From NCBI GenBank assembly GCA_964493955.1, contig CAZBPZ010000053.1, forward strand, positions 1-11,456: DNA of 11,456 nt, in the 5' to 3' direction. The stretch comes from CAZBPZ01 sp964493955. GTDB lineage: Bacteria > Chloroflexota > Dehalococcoidia > Dehalococcoidales > Fen-1064. Shown piece after piece: positions 1 through 7,162 of this stretch. The notes under the pieces are model-generated. The model ran no database searches and was not told the origin of the DNA. It saw only the letters and a list, made by a program, of their open reading frames with translations. The position numbers were made by a program, and so were the translations under genes. Each line of letters opens with the position of its first letter. Within the stretch, counting starts at the first letter, position 1.

Positions 1-454
1 CACGGGAAACCAGCAACCCCTGCAATGCCGGAATAAGCTCCTTCTTCTCAAACAGGAGTTCGGGAACTGTCCCGAAAGGCCCACCACATGTAACCGCTCC
101 CGAGCCCCCGCGCACCGTGCTGTTAGAGCAAAGGGTGAGTTCAGTCCTATCCGGCTGACCTTTCCGTAACCCACGTACCGCCGTTTGAGCACTGTCTCAT
201 AGGGTAGCCTTTTCCCCGTGTGACCGAACGCGGCCCCGATGAGGATACCAAAGAAGCTTCTAGCCTTTTCTCGTCTTGTAACCGGAGCACGGGCGGATAT
301 GGGCCTGTTTTCTGGCCAGGTGCGGGGCTTACTTTCCCGCCGGGTAACGTGGTAGTATGTAGGCTACCAACCGGCCAGGACACGGGCGGGGCAGCCGGCA
401 GCACTCCCGCAGCATGTTCTGCGACCGGTCTCATTTCAGGCTGAGGAGGAAGAT
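1..454. other. Long upstream region without a recognised gene; hairpin-rich
   Basis: No reading frame here resembles a protein I know, and the base composition is visibly less GC-biased than in the genes that follow. The stretch is rich in short inverted repeats: TTCGGGA/TCCCGAA around a 4-base loop (59-76), GGCC/GGCC (302-317), GCGGG/CCCGC (322-340) and TGGTAG/CTACCA (350-369), the last enclosed by an outer GGT/ACC pair. This would fit a structured leader of the acyl-CoA dehydrogenase gene, a non-coding RNA on either strand, or remnants of a mobile element; I cannot choose. A minus-strand frame is open from about 196 to the window edge and a plus-strand frame from 2 to about 170. Neither has convincing codon use or a ribosome binding site. 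No clear promoter was found for the gene at 455. Confidence 0.5.
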
Positions 455-1687
455 ATGGCGTACCCGGACATAGACTTGAACCTGAGCGATGAGCAAAAGG
501 CCCTGCGCAACATGGTCAGGGAGTTCGGGGCGGAGGTCATGCGGCCGGCCGGCATCAAGCTGGACAAGCTTGCCGACCCGGCGGATGTCATTGCCGAGGG
601 CTCGGTCCTCTGGGACGTGTTCCGGCAGTTCCGCGAGCTCGGCCTGCATACGACCACCTTCTCAAAGTCCATCGGCGGGATGGCCGAGGACATGGACCCC
701 ATGATGGGGATACTGATGCTGGAAGAGATGGGCTATGCTGATGCAGGCCTGGCCATCAGCCTGGGCGTGGCGAGCATGCCGTTCACCTTCTGCCAGTTCA
801 TTCCGGTGCCTGAGCTGCAGGAGCTGGCCCGCCAGTACGTGGAGGACAAGGACTGCAAGCTGATCGGCTGCTGGTGCATAACCGAGCCCGACCACGGTGG
901 CGACTGGTCGCTCGGCGGTGACAGGCCGGAGTGCGGGCCCTCGGTCCGGGGTGTGCTCAAGGGCGATGAGTATATCATCAACGGGCAGAAGTCCGCCTGG
1001 GTCAGTAACGGGACAATCGCCACCCATGCCCTGCTCCACGTGGGCCTTGACCCGTCCCGGGGCATGCAGGGCCAGGGCATAGCCATATGTCCGCTGGACC
1101 TGCCGGGTATTACCCGGGGGAAGCCCCTGGACAAAATCGGGCAGCGCCCCCTGAACCAGGGAGAGATCTTCTTTGATGACGTGCATCTACCCAGGGAGTA
1201 CATGATCCTGACACCCAGGCCTGCCTCCGAGACCACCGGGCAGGGCAGCGGTCTGTTCAGCGGTGGGGGGACTCCCATGGGCAGCATGGCGGTCATATTC
1301 GCCGGCCTGGCCCGGGCAGCCCTGGACGAGGCCATCAGGTACGCCAGGAGCCGGGTCCAGGGCGGCGTCCCGATAATCGAGCACAAGAACATCAAGCTCA
1401 AGCTCTTTGAGATGTTCATGATGACGGAGGCGGCCCGCAGCCTGGCACGCCGGCTCCAGCTCTACAATTCCCTGAGCGGCTCGGCCTCAATGCTTCATAC
1501 CATGGCCGGGAAGTGGCTCTCTACCGAGGCGGCTTTCAAGGTGGCCAGCGAGGCAATCCAGATTTTCGGTGGTAATGGCCTGAGCCGGGAGCATGTCATC
1601 GAGAAGATATTCCGCGATGCCCGGGCGGCCATGATTGAGGATGGCGTCAACGAGACGCTGGCGCTCTCCGTGGCCGACGACCTCTAG
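455..1687 (+). CDS. Acyl-CoA dehydrogenase family flavoprotein
   Basis: 410-residue protein of normal acyl-CoA dehydrogenase length. These are FAD enzymes that desaturate acyl-CoA thioesters at C2-C3 and pass electrons to electron-transferring flavoprotein in the cytoplasm. Visible landmarks: helical N-terminal domain (about 1-125), the FAD/substrate motif CWCITEPDHGGD (about 139-150), the beta-domain signature INGQKSAWVSNG, the PLDKIGQRPLNQGEIFFDDV block, and a C-terminal domain with QIFGGNGLSREHVIEKIFRDAR. In the medium-chain family the catalytic base is the Glu of IYEGT. Here the segment reads MIEDGVNET, so by alignment from the RDAR motif Asp396 sits at that position, with Glu395 just before it. 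No Glu is seen at the alternative helix-G position used by isovaleryl-CoA dehydrogenase. The ATG is set by a strong AGGAGGA at 444-450. Stop is TAG. The physiological substrate is unknown; the next gene is a sugar kinase 98 bases away, so no pathway follows from context. Confidence 0.93.
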   Translation: MAYPDIDLNLSDEQKALRNMVREFGAEVMRPAGIKLDKLADPADVIAEGSVLWDVFRQFRELGLHTTTFSKSIGGMAEDMDPMMGILMLEEMGYADAGLAISLGVASMPFTFCQFIPVPELQELARQYVEDKDCKLIGCWCITEPDHGGDWSLGGDRPECGPSVRGVLKGDEYIINGQKSAWVSNGTIATHALLHVGLDPSRGMQGQGIAICPLDLPGITRGKPLDKIGQRPLNQGEIFFDDVHLPREYMILTPRPASETTGQGSGLFSGGGTPMGSMAVIFAGLARAALDEAIRYARSRVQGGVPIIEHKNIKLKLFEMFMMTEAARSLARRLQLYNSLSGSASMLHTMAGKWLSTEAAFKVASEAIQIFGGNGLSREHVIEKIFRDARAAMIEDGVNETLALSVADDL

Positions 1688-1752
1688 GGCCGGACGGCCT
1701 GGCCAGGGTTAGGGTGAGACTGGCTGTGGTGAAAGGGTGCGGTTACTCGTGC

Positions 1753-1769
1753 GGCGGGAGCGTCCCGTC
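1753..1769 (+). other. Short hairpin between acyl-CoA dehydrogenase and ribokinase genes
   Basis: GGCGGGA (1753-1759) can pair with TCCCGTC (1763-1769), including one G-T pair, around a GCG loop. It lies just upstream of the weak ribosome binding site of the ribokinase gene. There is no T-run, so it is not a classical intrinsic terminator; it could be an attenuator or mRNA end, or chance in GC-rich DNA. Confidence 0.25.
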
Positions 1770-1785
1770 CTGCCGGGGTTAGCCG

Positions 1786-2706
1786 GTGGGGAGTGTATTT
1801 GTCTTTGGTAGTATCAACACGGACCTCGTGACCTACGTCGAGGTGCTGCCCCGCCCCGGTGAGACTGTCACCGGGGGCCGGTTCGAAACGCACCCCGGGG
1901 GGAAGGGGGCAAATCAGGCAGTGGCGGCGGCCCGGGCCGGGGCCAGCGTGACGATGTTCGGGTGTATTGGAGATGATGCGCTGGGCCAGGAGAGGCTGGC
2001 GAACCTGCAGGCGGCCGGTGTTTGCACGGACGGGGTGGTTGTCAGGGCGGGCGTTCATACCGGCATCGCCCAGATAATCGTGGACGGGCAGGGCGAGAAT
2101 ATCATCGCCGTGGCGCCGGGGGCGAACCTGCTCTTTACCCCGGCCGATGTTACCATCCCGCCTGCCGCGGGGCGTGGCTCCGTGGTGGTGGCCCTCTTCC
2201 AGAACGAGGTGCCGCTCGACAGTACCGAGGCCCTGATTCGCGAGTGCAAGGGCCGGGGGATGACCGTCCTCTGGAATACGGCCCCCGCTCCCTCCCGGCG
2301 GCCGGACGCAGCGGTGCTCCGCTCCGTGGACTACCTGATATGCAACGAGCCAGAGTTGAAGGCGCTCACCGGTGAGGGTGATACCGGGCCCCGGGCCACG
2401 CAGCTGCTTGAGACGGGGGTCGCTAACGTGGTGGTGACTCTCGGGGAGCGGGGCTGTCTGCTCGTGACCGCCGGGCGGGTGCATCAGCAGCCGGCCTTTC
2501 CCGTCAGGGCGGTTGATACCGTGGGGACGGGTGACTGCTTCTGTGGTGTCCTGGCGGCGTCCCTGGCCGGTGGGATGCCGGTTACCCTGGCCCTGCGCCA
2601 GGCCGCGGCTGCGGCCGCCCTCTCGGCCTCGGTGCGGGGGGCCCAGACCTCAATGCCCACCGCCGAGGCGGTGAGGCAGTTCCTGGCGGCGCAGGGCGGG
2701 GCATAG
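1786..2706 (+). CDS. rbsK: Ribokinase-like PfkB family carbohydrate kinase
   Basis: 306-residue cytoplasmic sugar kinase of the PfkB family, expected to phosphorylate D-ribose (or a related pentose or ketose) with ATP. The N-terminus GSINTD, then GETVTGG and the signature GGKGANQAVAAARAG (38-52), follow bacterial ribokinases closely. The middle has a PGANLLFTPADV segment typical of RbsK, NTAPAPS and NEPELKALTGE. The C-terminal PfkB signature is DTVGTGDCF with catalytic-base Asp250 and the GTGD anion hole. Length matches the family. The start is GTG at 1786: an in-frame TAG lies at 1780-1782, so no longer start exists, and GGGG at 1775-1778 is a weak ribosome binding site. Ribokinase rather than fructokinase or adenosine kinase is inferred from overall resemblance, so the symbol is provisional. 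It is downstream of the acyl-CoA dehydrogenase and convergent with the next gene. Confidence 0.87.
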   Translation: MGSVFVFGSINTDLVTYVEVLPRPGETVTGGRFETHPGGKGANQAVAAARAGASVTMFGCIGDDALGQERLANLQAAGVCTDGVVVRAGVHTGIAQIIVDGQGENIIAVAPGANLLFTPADVTIPPAAGRGSVVVALFQNEVPLDSTEALIRECKGRGMTVLWNTAPAPSRRPDAAVLRSVDYLICNEPELKALTGEGDTGPRATQLLETGVANVVVTLGERGCLLVTAGRVHQQPAFPVRAVDTVGTGDCFCGVLAASLAGGMPVTLALRQAAAAAALSASVRGAQTSMPTAEAVRQFLAAQGGA

Positions 2707-2846
2707 GCCTGCCCGGCGGGAAGAGGCTACGCTCGTGGTGCCGTGCGGGGGGTGGCTGGAGCTCGCCGGGCCTTCCCTGCGTGAAGCCAGGTGCCCCCGG
2801 AAGTATCCGGACCACCCGGCCGGGAGCGGGAAACCTGTGACCGGGG

Positions 2847-3875
2847 TTACGGTGCCTGTCCGTGGCCGGCTGGTTGGGCCCACCTGGCCCGGAGCATGTT
2901 TTCAACCGCCGGGCTGTTTCCCAGGTGGTCCGGCTCGCTGGCCCACTTGTGGATGAAGACCCCCGCCACCCGGTACTGCTTCAGTACCTCAAGGCAGGTG
3001 CCATACGCCTCGGCCCGGGTGGCCGGGTCCGGTTCTTCCCCGTGCCAGATGTCTATACCAAGGGTTGCCACGAACTGGAAGTCCGTATTGTACCTCTGCC
3101 CCAGCTCGACCAGTCTCCGCGCCTGCTCCGCCACGTGCTTCTTCAAATCATCAGAGCTGCGCATGTCATGTACGCCGTCGTAATCCTGCCAGGGGAAGAT
3201 TGTTATACCGGCCGCGTCATAGCCGGCAAACACCCGGGCTTCATCCAGAAGTTCCCACGGCTCTCCGTACGGGATCTCGGCAAAGGCAACCTGCCCGCTG
3301 TACACCGCCCTGATTTGCGGCAGGATGTCCCGGAACCATTCCTTCGCCTCGGGCGGGTCCAGAATCAGGGCCATCTCGAAGCCGGGGGCAAACAGCTCGA
3401 CCCGGTTTTCCTCGGCGAATTGCGCCCAGTGCAGCACGATGCCTGTCCACCGGCTGGCCGAAAGGTGCCACTTTCGCTCCGGCCAGAACTCCATTGATTC
3501 AATGAACGGCGTCAGGAAGACCTTGAACCCCTGCCCATGGGCAGCGGCAATGGCCTGCCCGAGGTACCTTTCCGCTTCCTCGGTATCACCGACGAGCCTG
3601 CCGTCGGCGGTGCCGCTGTAGAAGGCCCGCACCAGGAGGTAGTTTGCCCCCACGCTCTTTGCCTTGGAGAGCAACCGGGCAGTGCTTTCGGGGTTGTACA
3701 TCTCCCGGTAGATGCCGGGATGGTAGTAGTAGGCAATGGTCCTCCAGACCAGCCCCTGGATTTCGAACTCAGGCGCGTACCCGGGAGATGGTTCTTCCAG
3801 GGGTGCCGTGGCGCAGGCCGTTACCAGCAGGGTGAGCAGGGCGGCGGCGCTTAGCGATAGTAGCAGTCTTACCAT
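2847..3875 (-). CDS. Lipoprotein with GH113-like TIM-barrel domain
   Basis: 342 residues, predicted to be exported and lipid-anchored. The N-terminus has MVR, a run of Leu/Ala/Ser and the lipobox VTAC with Cys21 as the modified residue. The mature domain (about 38-330) has the strand-helix rhythm of a TIM barrel: SVGANYLLVRAFYS (74-87), then AAAHGQGFKVFLTPFIE (110-126), which resembles the strand carrying Ah..G..V.l.P in GH113-type glycosidases, then a W.....FAEE..VELFAPGFEMA block. Glu167 lies where that family has its acid/base Glu (usually GTE), and Glu200 or Glu205 in AFAEIPYGEPWE are candidate partners. The GH assignment is a distant resemblance, so activity may be lost or altered. A second candidate is a non-catalytic barrel lipoprotein. 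It is convergent with the ribokinase gene; its upstream side runs into the assembly gap after about 50 bases. Stop is TAA. Confidence 0.75.
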   Translation of the reverse strand: MVRLLLSLSAAALLTLLVTACATAPLEEPSPGYAPEFEIQGLVWRTIAYYYHPGIYREMYNPESTARLLSKAKSVGANYLLVRAFYSGTADGRLVGDTEEAERYLGQAIAAAHGQGFKVFLTPFIESMEFWPERKWHLSASRWTGIVLHWAQFAEENRVELFAPGFEMALILDPPEAKEWFRDILPQIRAVYSGQVAFAEIPYGEPWELLDEARVFAGYDAAGITIFPWQDYDGVHDMRSSDDLKKHVAEQARRLVELGQRYNTDFQFVATLGIDIWHGEEPDPATRAEAYGTCLEVLKQYRVAGVFIHKWASEPDHLGNSPAVENMLRARWAQPAGHGQAP

Positions 3876-3884
3876 CCGGGAGGC

Positions 3885-3914
3885 ATCCTAGCCGGTAGCC
3901 GGTGGGCCCGTCAA
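3885..3914 (-). promoter_or_regulatory. Putative promoter of the GH113-like lipoprotein gene
   Basis: On the minus strand TTGACG (3909-3914, five of six consensus bases) and TAGGAT (3885-3890, four of six) are separated by 18 bases. Only 9 bases lie between the -10 box and the ATG at 3875, so the transcript would be leaderless or nearly so. That agrees with the absence of a good ribosome binding site in front of this gene. Prediction only. Confidence 0.4.
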
Positions 3915-3926
3915 GGGCCGCAGCGG

Positions 3927-4026
3927 NNNNNNNNNNNNNNNNNNNNNNNNNNNNNNNNNNNNNNNNNNNNNNNNNNNNNNNNNNNNNNNNNNNNNNNNNN
4001 NNNNNNNNNNNNNNNNNNNNNNNNNN
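3927..4026. other. Assembly gap (100 Ns)
   Basis: Exactly 100 ambiguous bases, the conventional placeholder for a scaffold gap of unknown size. The genes on either side may be further apart than drawn, or joined only by read-pair evidence. No gene calls should be carried across it. Confidence 0.98.
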
Positions 4027-4041
4027 GGGCCACAAGGGCGA

Positions 4042-4054
4042 CCGCCTTTGGCGG
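4042..4054 (-). terminator. Possible weak terminator hairpin after the sugar operon
   Basis: CCGCC TTT GGCGG forms a five-pair hairpin about 33 bases beyond the stop codon of the last gene of the minus-strand cluster. On that strand it is followed by a short CCCTTG rather than a proper T-run, so termination is uncertain; the assembly gap begins 15 bases further on. Confidence 0.25.
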
Positions 4055-4086
4055 CAGGACGGGGGTATCACCCGGGGCCTGCGGGC

Positions 4087-5082
4087 CTACGGCAAGGTTT
4101 CGGTGAATTCCCAGCAGCCGCTCTGGCTGGAGCGGTCGCCGGCTAGCACAGCTGACAGCGTACGGGCGGCATCGGCAAAGTCAGACCGGATGGTTTCCCG
4201 GCTGCCGGTGCGCACCGCCCGCACGAAGGCCTGCATCTCCTTGAGGTGGAGGTCTTCGTCGGGGAAGTCCTCGGAGACGGTCTGCGTGCCCAGGTAGCCG
4301 GAAAGGCGCTTGCGGGCGAAATCGGCCAGCAGGCGCCAGTCAGGCCCGAAGAGCTCTACCTCCCAGTTGAAGGTGGTCATGGAGCAGCTGTCCAGATGGG
4401 TGCCGAGGGCGCCGCTGGCGAAGCGAAACAGCAGGGCGGAGTTGTCCTCGGAGTCGCACTCGGCCACGTTAGCGTGGGTCAGGCGGTGCTGGCGGCCCAC
4501 CACATGCGTGATTTCCCCTGCCAGGTAACGGGCCATGTCAATCATGTGGATGGCCTGCTCCAGCAGCGGTCCGCCGCTGTGGCGCCGCTGCAGGAACCAG
4601 TCCGGGACATCACGTCTCAGGTAGTAGCCGGTGGTGCAGGCGGTACGCACCTGGGTAATCTGTCGTGCCCTGATTAGCTGACGGGTACGTTCCGCCACCG
4701 GCGAGTAGCGGAGCTGGAAGCCCACGGCGTTAACAACGTGGCTGGCGGCCCGGCAGTAGTGCCGGGCCGTTGCCATGTCCAGGGCCAGCGGTTTCTCCAC
4801 GAAGAGCGCCTTGCCGGCAGCGGCGGCCGCCAGGATGGCGACCTCTCTCACTCCCGGCGGCTGTGCCATGATGATGGCGTCGAGCGGGACTTCTTCCAGC
4901 ATCCGGGCGGTATCGATGAAGGCCGGCAGGCCGGCGCGGCGGATGAAGGAGGCTTCAACCTCGTCCGCACCGACGGCGGCCACCACTTCCACTCCCGGAA
5001 TGCGGGCACAGCTGGCGGCGTGTTTCCGGCCCATTGTGCCGAAGCCAACGATGCCCACCCGTAACGGCCTGTCTGGTCCCAT
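4087..5082 (-). CDS. Gfo/Idh/MocA family NAD(P)-dependent sugar oxidoreductase
   Basis: 331 residues, standard length for this dehydrogenase family. The N-terminal Rossmann fold opens with VGIVGFGTMGRKHA (9-22), the GxGxxG dinucleotide loop. The family's EKPLA motif (96-100) supplies catalytic-type Lys97. The C-terminal alpha/beta domain has GGPLLEQAIHMIDMARYL with His179 and Asp182 at the usual active-site positions. Such enzymes oxidise or reduce a hydroxyl or ketone on sugars, inositols or nucleotide-linked sugars. Directly upstream lies a DegT aminotransferase 27 bases away. This pairing recurs in amino-sugar pathways such as WlbA/WlbE (WbpB/WbpE), where the dehydrogenase makes the 3-keto sugar that is then aminated. 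Substrate here is inferred from context only. The ATG is set by GGGAGGAG at 5084-5091 although spacing is short. It is the last gene of the minus-strand cluster; stop is TAG. Confidence 0.9.
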   Translation of the reverse strand: MGPDRPLRVGIVGFGTMGRKHAASCARIPGVEVVAAVGADEVEASFIRRAGLPAFIDTARMLEEVPLDAIIMAQPPGVREVAILAAAAAGKALFVEKPLALDMATARHYCRAASHVVNAVGFQLRYSPVAERTRQLIRARQITQVRTACTTGYYLRRDVPDWFLQRRHSGGPLLEQAIHMIDMARYLAGEITHVVGRQHRLTHANVAECDSEDNSALLFRFASGALGTHLDSCSMTTFNWEVELFGPDWRLLADFARKRLSGYLGTQTVSEDFPDEDLHLKEMQAFVRAVRTGSRETIRSDFADAARTLSAVLAGDRSSQSGCWEFTETLP

Positions 5083-5109
5083 GCTCCTCCCTGGCGGTAA
5101 TCGTCTGTC

Positions 5110-6261
5110 CTAGCCGGCCCTCACTTCCCGGATAACATCCTCCAGCGAGTTGACCACCCGGGTGAGCTGCTCCTGTGTCATCTCCGGCCAGAACGGTAGC
5201 GAGAGCACCCGGCGGCCGGCGTCTTCGGCTACCGGGAACTCGCCAGGACGGTGACCGTACACCTGGCGGTGGTACGGTTCGAGGTGTACCGGGCGGTAGT
5301 GGATGCCGGCGGCGATGCCCTGCTTCTCAAGCCCGGCGGCCACCCGGTTACGGTCCACCCCCCTGAGCCGGACGACAAAGAGGTGGTAGGCGTGGCGGAC
5401 GTGGGGGCGGGGGCACAGCGGCTCAACGAACTCGGCCAGCCGCTCCAGGGCGGCGTAGTAGCGCTGTGCCAGCTCGGCCCGTTTCTGGTAGCGCGCCTCA
5501 ATCCGCCTGAGCTGGTGGATGGCGATGGCGGCCGGGATGTCCCAGGCAATGTACTTGAATCCCAGCTGGACCATGGGGTACTCCTGGAACTCGCCGGTCC
5601 GGTAACGGGTCCAGGCCCCGGGTGCCATGCCGTGGTCGCGGCGTGACTGGATGATGGCGGCGAGGTGCTCATCGTCGGTGACGAGCATGCCGCCGTTGCC
5701 GGCCGTCATGTTCTTGGTGACGTAGAAGGAGTAGGCGGCGGTGGTACCGAGGCTGCCCACCTTGCGGCCGCGGTACTCGGCCTCGATAGCATGGGCACAG
5801 TCGCTCACCACCGCCAGGTTGTGCCGCCGGGCGATTTCCAGGACACGGTCCATCTCGCACGGCTGGCCGTAGAGGTGGACGGGGATGACAGCCCGGGTTC
5901 GCTCCGTAATGGCGGCCTCAATGCCGGCCGGGTTGATGTTGAGCGTGTCTGGCTCCACGTCCACGAAGACGGGCCTGGCACCGGTGTAGATGATGGCGCT
6001 CACGGTTGAGACGAAGGTCAGCGGCGTGGTGATTACCTCGTCACCGGGGCCAATACCCAGGGCATCCAGGCTGAGGTGCAGGCCGGCGGTGCAGGAGTTG
6101 GTGCCGATGCCGAAGCGGCGCCCCTGGTAGCGGGCAAACTCTTTTTCCAGCTGCTCGGTGCGTTCGCCGGTACCGATGAGGCCCGAACGGAGAACGGCCA
6201 GCACTTCCTGTTCCTCTTCCGGGCCTATCAGCGGCTTTACCAGCGGTATGGGTTGCTCCAT
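5110..6261 (-). CDS. DegT/DnrJ/EryC1 family PLP-dependent aminotransferase
   Basis: 383 residues, normal length for sugar aminotransferases that convert a keto group on a nucleotide-linked sugar into an amine using PLP and usually glutamate. Seen in order: IPLVKPLIGPEE at the N-terminus; GTNSCTAGLHLSLDALGIG (53-71), the phosphate-binding segment; GDEVITTPLTFVST; VVSDCAHAIEAEY with Asp154, which contacts the PLP ring nitrogen; SFYVTKNMTAGNGGM with Lys183 as the Schiff-base lysine; then RRDHGM and a C-terminal domain containing a YHLFVVRL strand. The start is well supported by GGAGG (6266-6270) five to six bases before the ATG. It is followed after 27 bases by the Gfo/Idh/MocA dehydrogenase, its probable pathway partner, and preceded by the nucleotidyltransferase across 126 bases, the widest gap in the cluster. 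The exact sugar is not determinable from sequence. Confidence 0.93.
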   Translation of the reverse strand: MEQPIPLVKPLIGPEEEQEVLAVLRSGLIGTGERTEQLEKEFARYQGRRFGIGTNSCTAGLHLSLDALGIGPGDEVITTPLTFVSTVSAIIYTGARPVFVDVEPDTLNINPAGIEAAITERTRAVIPVHLYGQPCEMDRVLEIARRHNLAVVSDCAHAIEAEYRGRKVGSLGTTAAYSFYVTKNMTAGNGGMLVTDDEHLAAIIQSRRDHGMAPGAWTRYRTGEFQEYPMVQLGFKYIAWDIPAAIAIHQLRRIEARYQKRAELAQRYYAALERLAEFVEPLCPRPHVRHAYHLFVVRLRGVDRNRVAAGLEKQGIAAGIHYRPVHLEPYHRQVYGHRPGEFPVAEDAGRRVLSLPFWPEMTQEQLTRVVNSLEDVIREVRAG

Positions 6262-6387
6262 CTTACCTCCGGGGTATTACGGGCCGGGTGGTGCGTCAGG
6301 GGCCGGCGGCAGTCGGCCGGACAGGGCTTTACCAGTAAGTATGTCATGGCGGGCGAGGACGGCACAACCGGAAGAAAGTGCCGGGTC

Positions 6388-7119
6388 TCAGGCCGAATAT
6401 ACCCGCATCTGGCCGGAGCGGACATTGGCGTCCGCCTGCTGGTATTTTTCAAGGCTGCCAATATCTATCAGGTGGTCATTCTGGCCGAGCACGTACCCGA
6501 AGACAGGCAGGCCCCGCCTCAATAGCTGCGGGAAGACGTCCGCCCCGAAGTCCGGCCTGCCGGAGGCGGGGATGTGCGGCAGCACTGAAGGCTCCAGGAT
6601 GTAGACGCCGGCATTTTCCAGGTCCTGGGTGGGGTGGCGGTCCTGTGGCTTTTCGGCGAAGCGGATTATCCGGGAGTCAGCGTCCATCTCGACCACGCCG
6701 GCGGGCCGGGGGCGCTCCACCTTCAGAATGGCCAGGGTGGCAGCAGCGGCCTTCTCGCGGTGGAAGCGCTGCATCGCCGAGAGGTCAAAATCGGTCAGCA
6801 CGTCCCCGTAGGCCACCACGAAAGGTCCATCAAAGAAGGCGGCGGCTCGTTTTACCCCGCCGGCGGTACCCAGCGGTTCTTTCTCCGGCGAGTAGGTAAT
6901 GCGTACACCCAGGCTGGCCCCGTCGCCGAGCGCGGTGCGAATCCGGTCACCCAGGTGGCTGATGTTGATGACAAGGTCATCAACGCCGTGGTGGCGTAGC
7001 CAGGCGATGATATGGACAATAACAGGCACCCCGCCCACCGGCAACAGCACCTTTGGTGTCTTGTTGGTGAGTGGCCGGAGGCGGCTTCCCTGGCCGGCGG
7101 CGAGGACCATTCCCTTCAT
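6388..7119 (-). CDS. Sugar-1-phosphate nucleotidyltransferase
   Basis: 243 residues, the length of a single-domain nucleotidyltransferase without an added hexapeptide-repeat tail. These enzymes join a sugar 1-phosphate and an NTP to give NDP-sugar and pyrophosphate. Signatures: MVLAAGQGSRLRPLTNKTPKVLLPVGG (4-30) with the GxGxRLxPLT-PK loop; YSPEKEPLGTAGGVK, the base and phosphate-binding segment; VAYGDVLTDFDL, where Asp of GDV binds the metal; a FAEKP strand; and DIGSLEKYQQA near the end, as in mannose-1-phosphate guanylyltransferase, glucose-1-phosphate thymidylyltransferase and heptose-1-phosphate enzymes. The base and sugar cannot be fixed. There is no ribosome binding site before the ATG, but a good promoter lies just upstream, so the transcript is probably short-leadered. 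The upstream cluster genes may also read through. Stop is TGA. Confidence 0.9.
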   Translation of the reverse strand: MKGMVLAAGQGSRLRPLTNKTPKVLLPVGGVPVIVHIIAWLRHHGVDDLVINISHLGDRIRTALGDGASLGVRITYSPEKEPLGTAGGVKRAAAFFDGPFVVAYGDVLTDFDLSAMQRFHREKAAAATLAILKVERPRPAGVVEMDADSRIIRFAEKPQDRHPTQDLENAGVYILEPSVLPHIPASGRPDFGADVFPQLLRRGLPVFGYVLGQNDHLIDIGSLEKYQQADANVRSGQMRVYSA

Positions 7120-7134
7120 CGGCGTACGGATATG

Positions 7135-7162
7135 AGTATAGCAGAGCGGGGCAGGACATCAA
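7135..7162 (-). promoter_or_regulatory. Putative internal promoter before the nucleotidyltransferase gene
   Basis: On the minus strand TTGATG (7157-7162) and TATACT (7135-7140, five of six consensus bases) are 16 bases apart. The -35 box overlaps the stop codon of the acetyltransferase gene. Only 15 bases separate the -10 box from the ATG, predicting a leader of roughly 8 bases, in line with the missing ribosome binding site. It would allow the last three genes of the cluster to be expressed independently. Confidence 0.5.

Noticed and set aside
1..115. Partial minus-strand gene starting at GTG 115 and leaving the window
   Set aside because: The frame is open but short, has no ribosome binding site, and its residues match nothing I know; other frames over the same bases are equally open.
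1..200. Group II intron domain V or HEARO/omega RNA on the minus strand
   Set aside because: I looked for the AGC...GUUC pattern of domain V and for a known omega RNA core and could not line either up; kept only as something to test.
147..434. Minus-strand 95-codon frame in the upstream region
   Set aside because: Low-complexity Pro/Gly/Ser composition, no start signal and no recognisable motif; it overlaps the hairpin-rich stretch.
1684..2484. 266-codon minus-strand frame opposite the ribokinase
   Set aside because: His/Pro/Arg-rich shadow; the plus strand carries both PfkB signatures.
2862..3497. 211-codon plus-strand frame opposite the lipoprotein gene
   Set aside because: Antisense shadow; the minus strand has a signal peptide, lipobox and barrel motifs.
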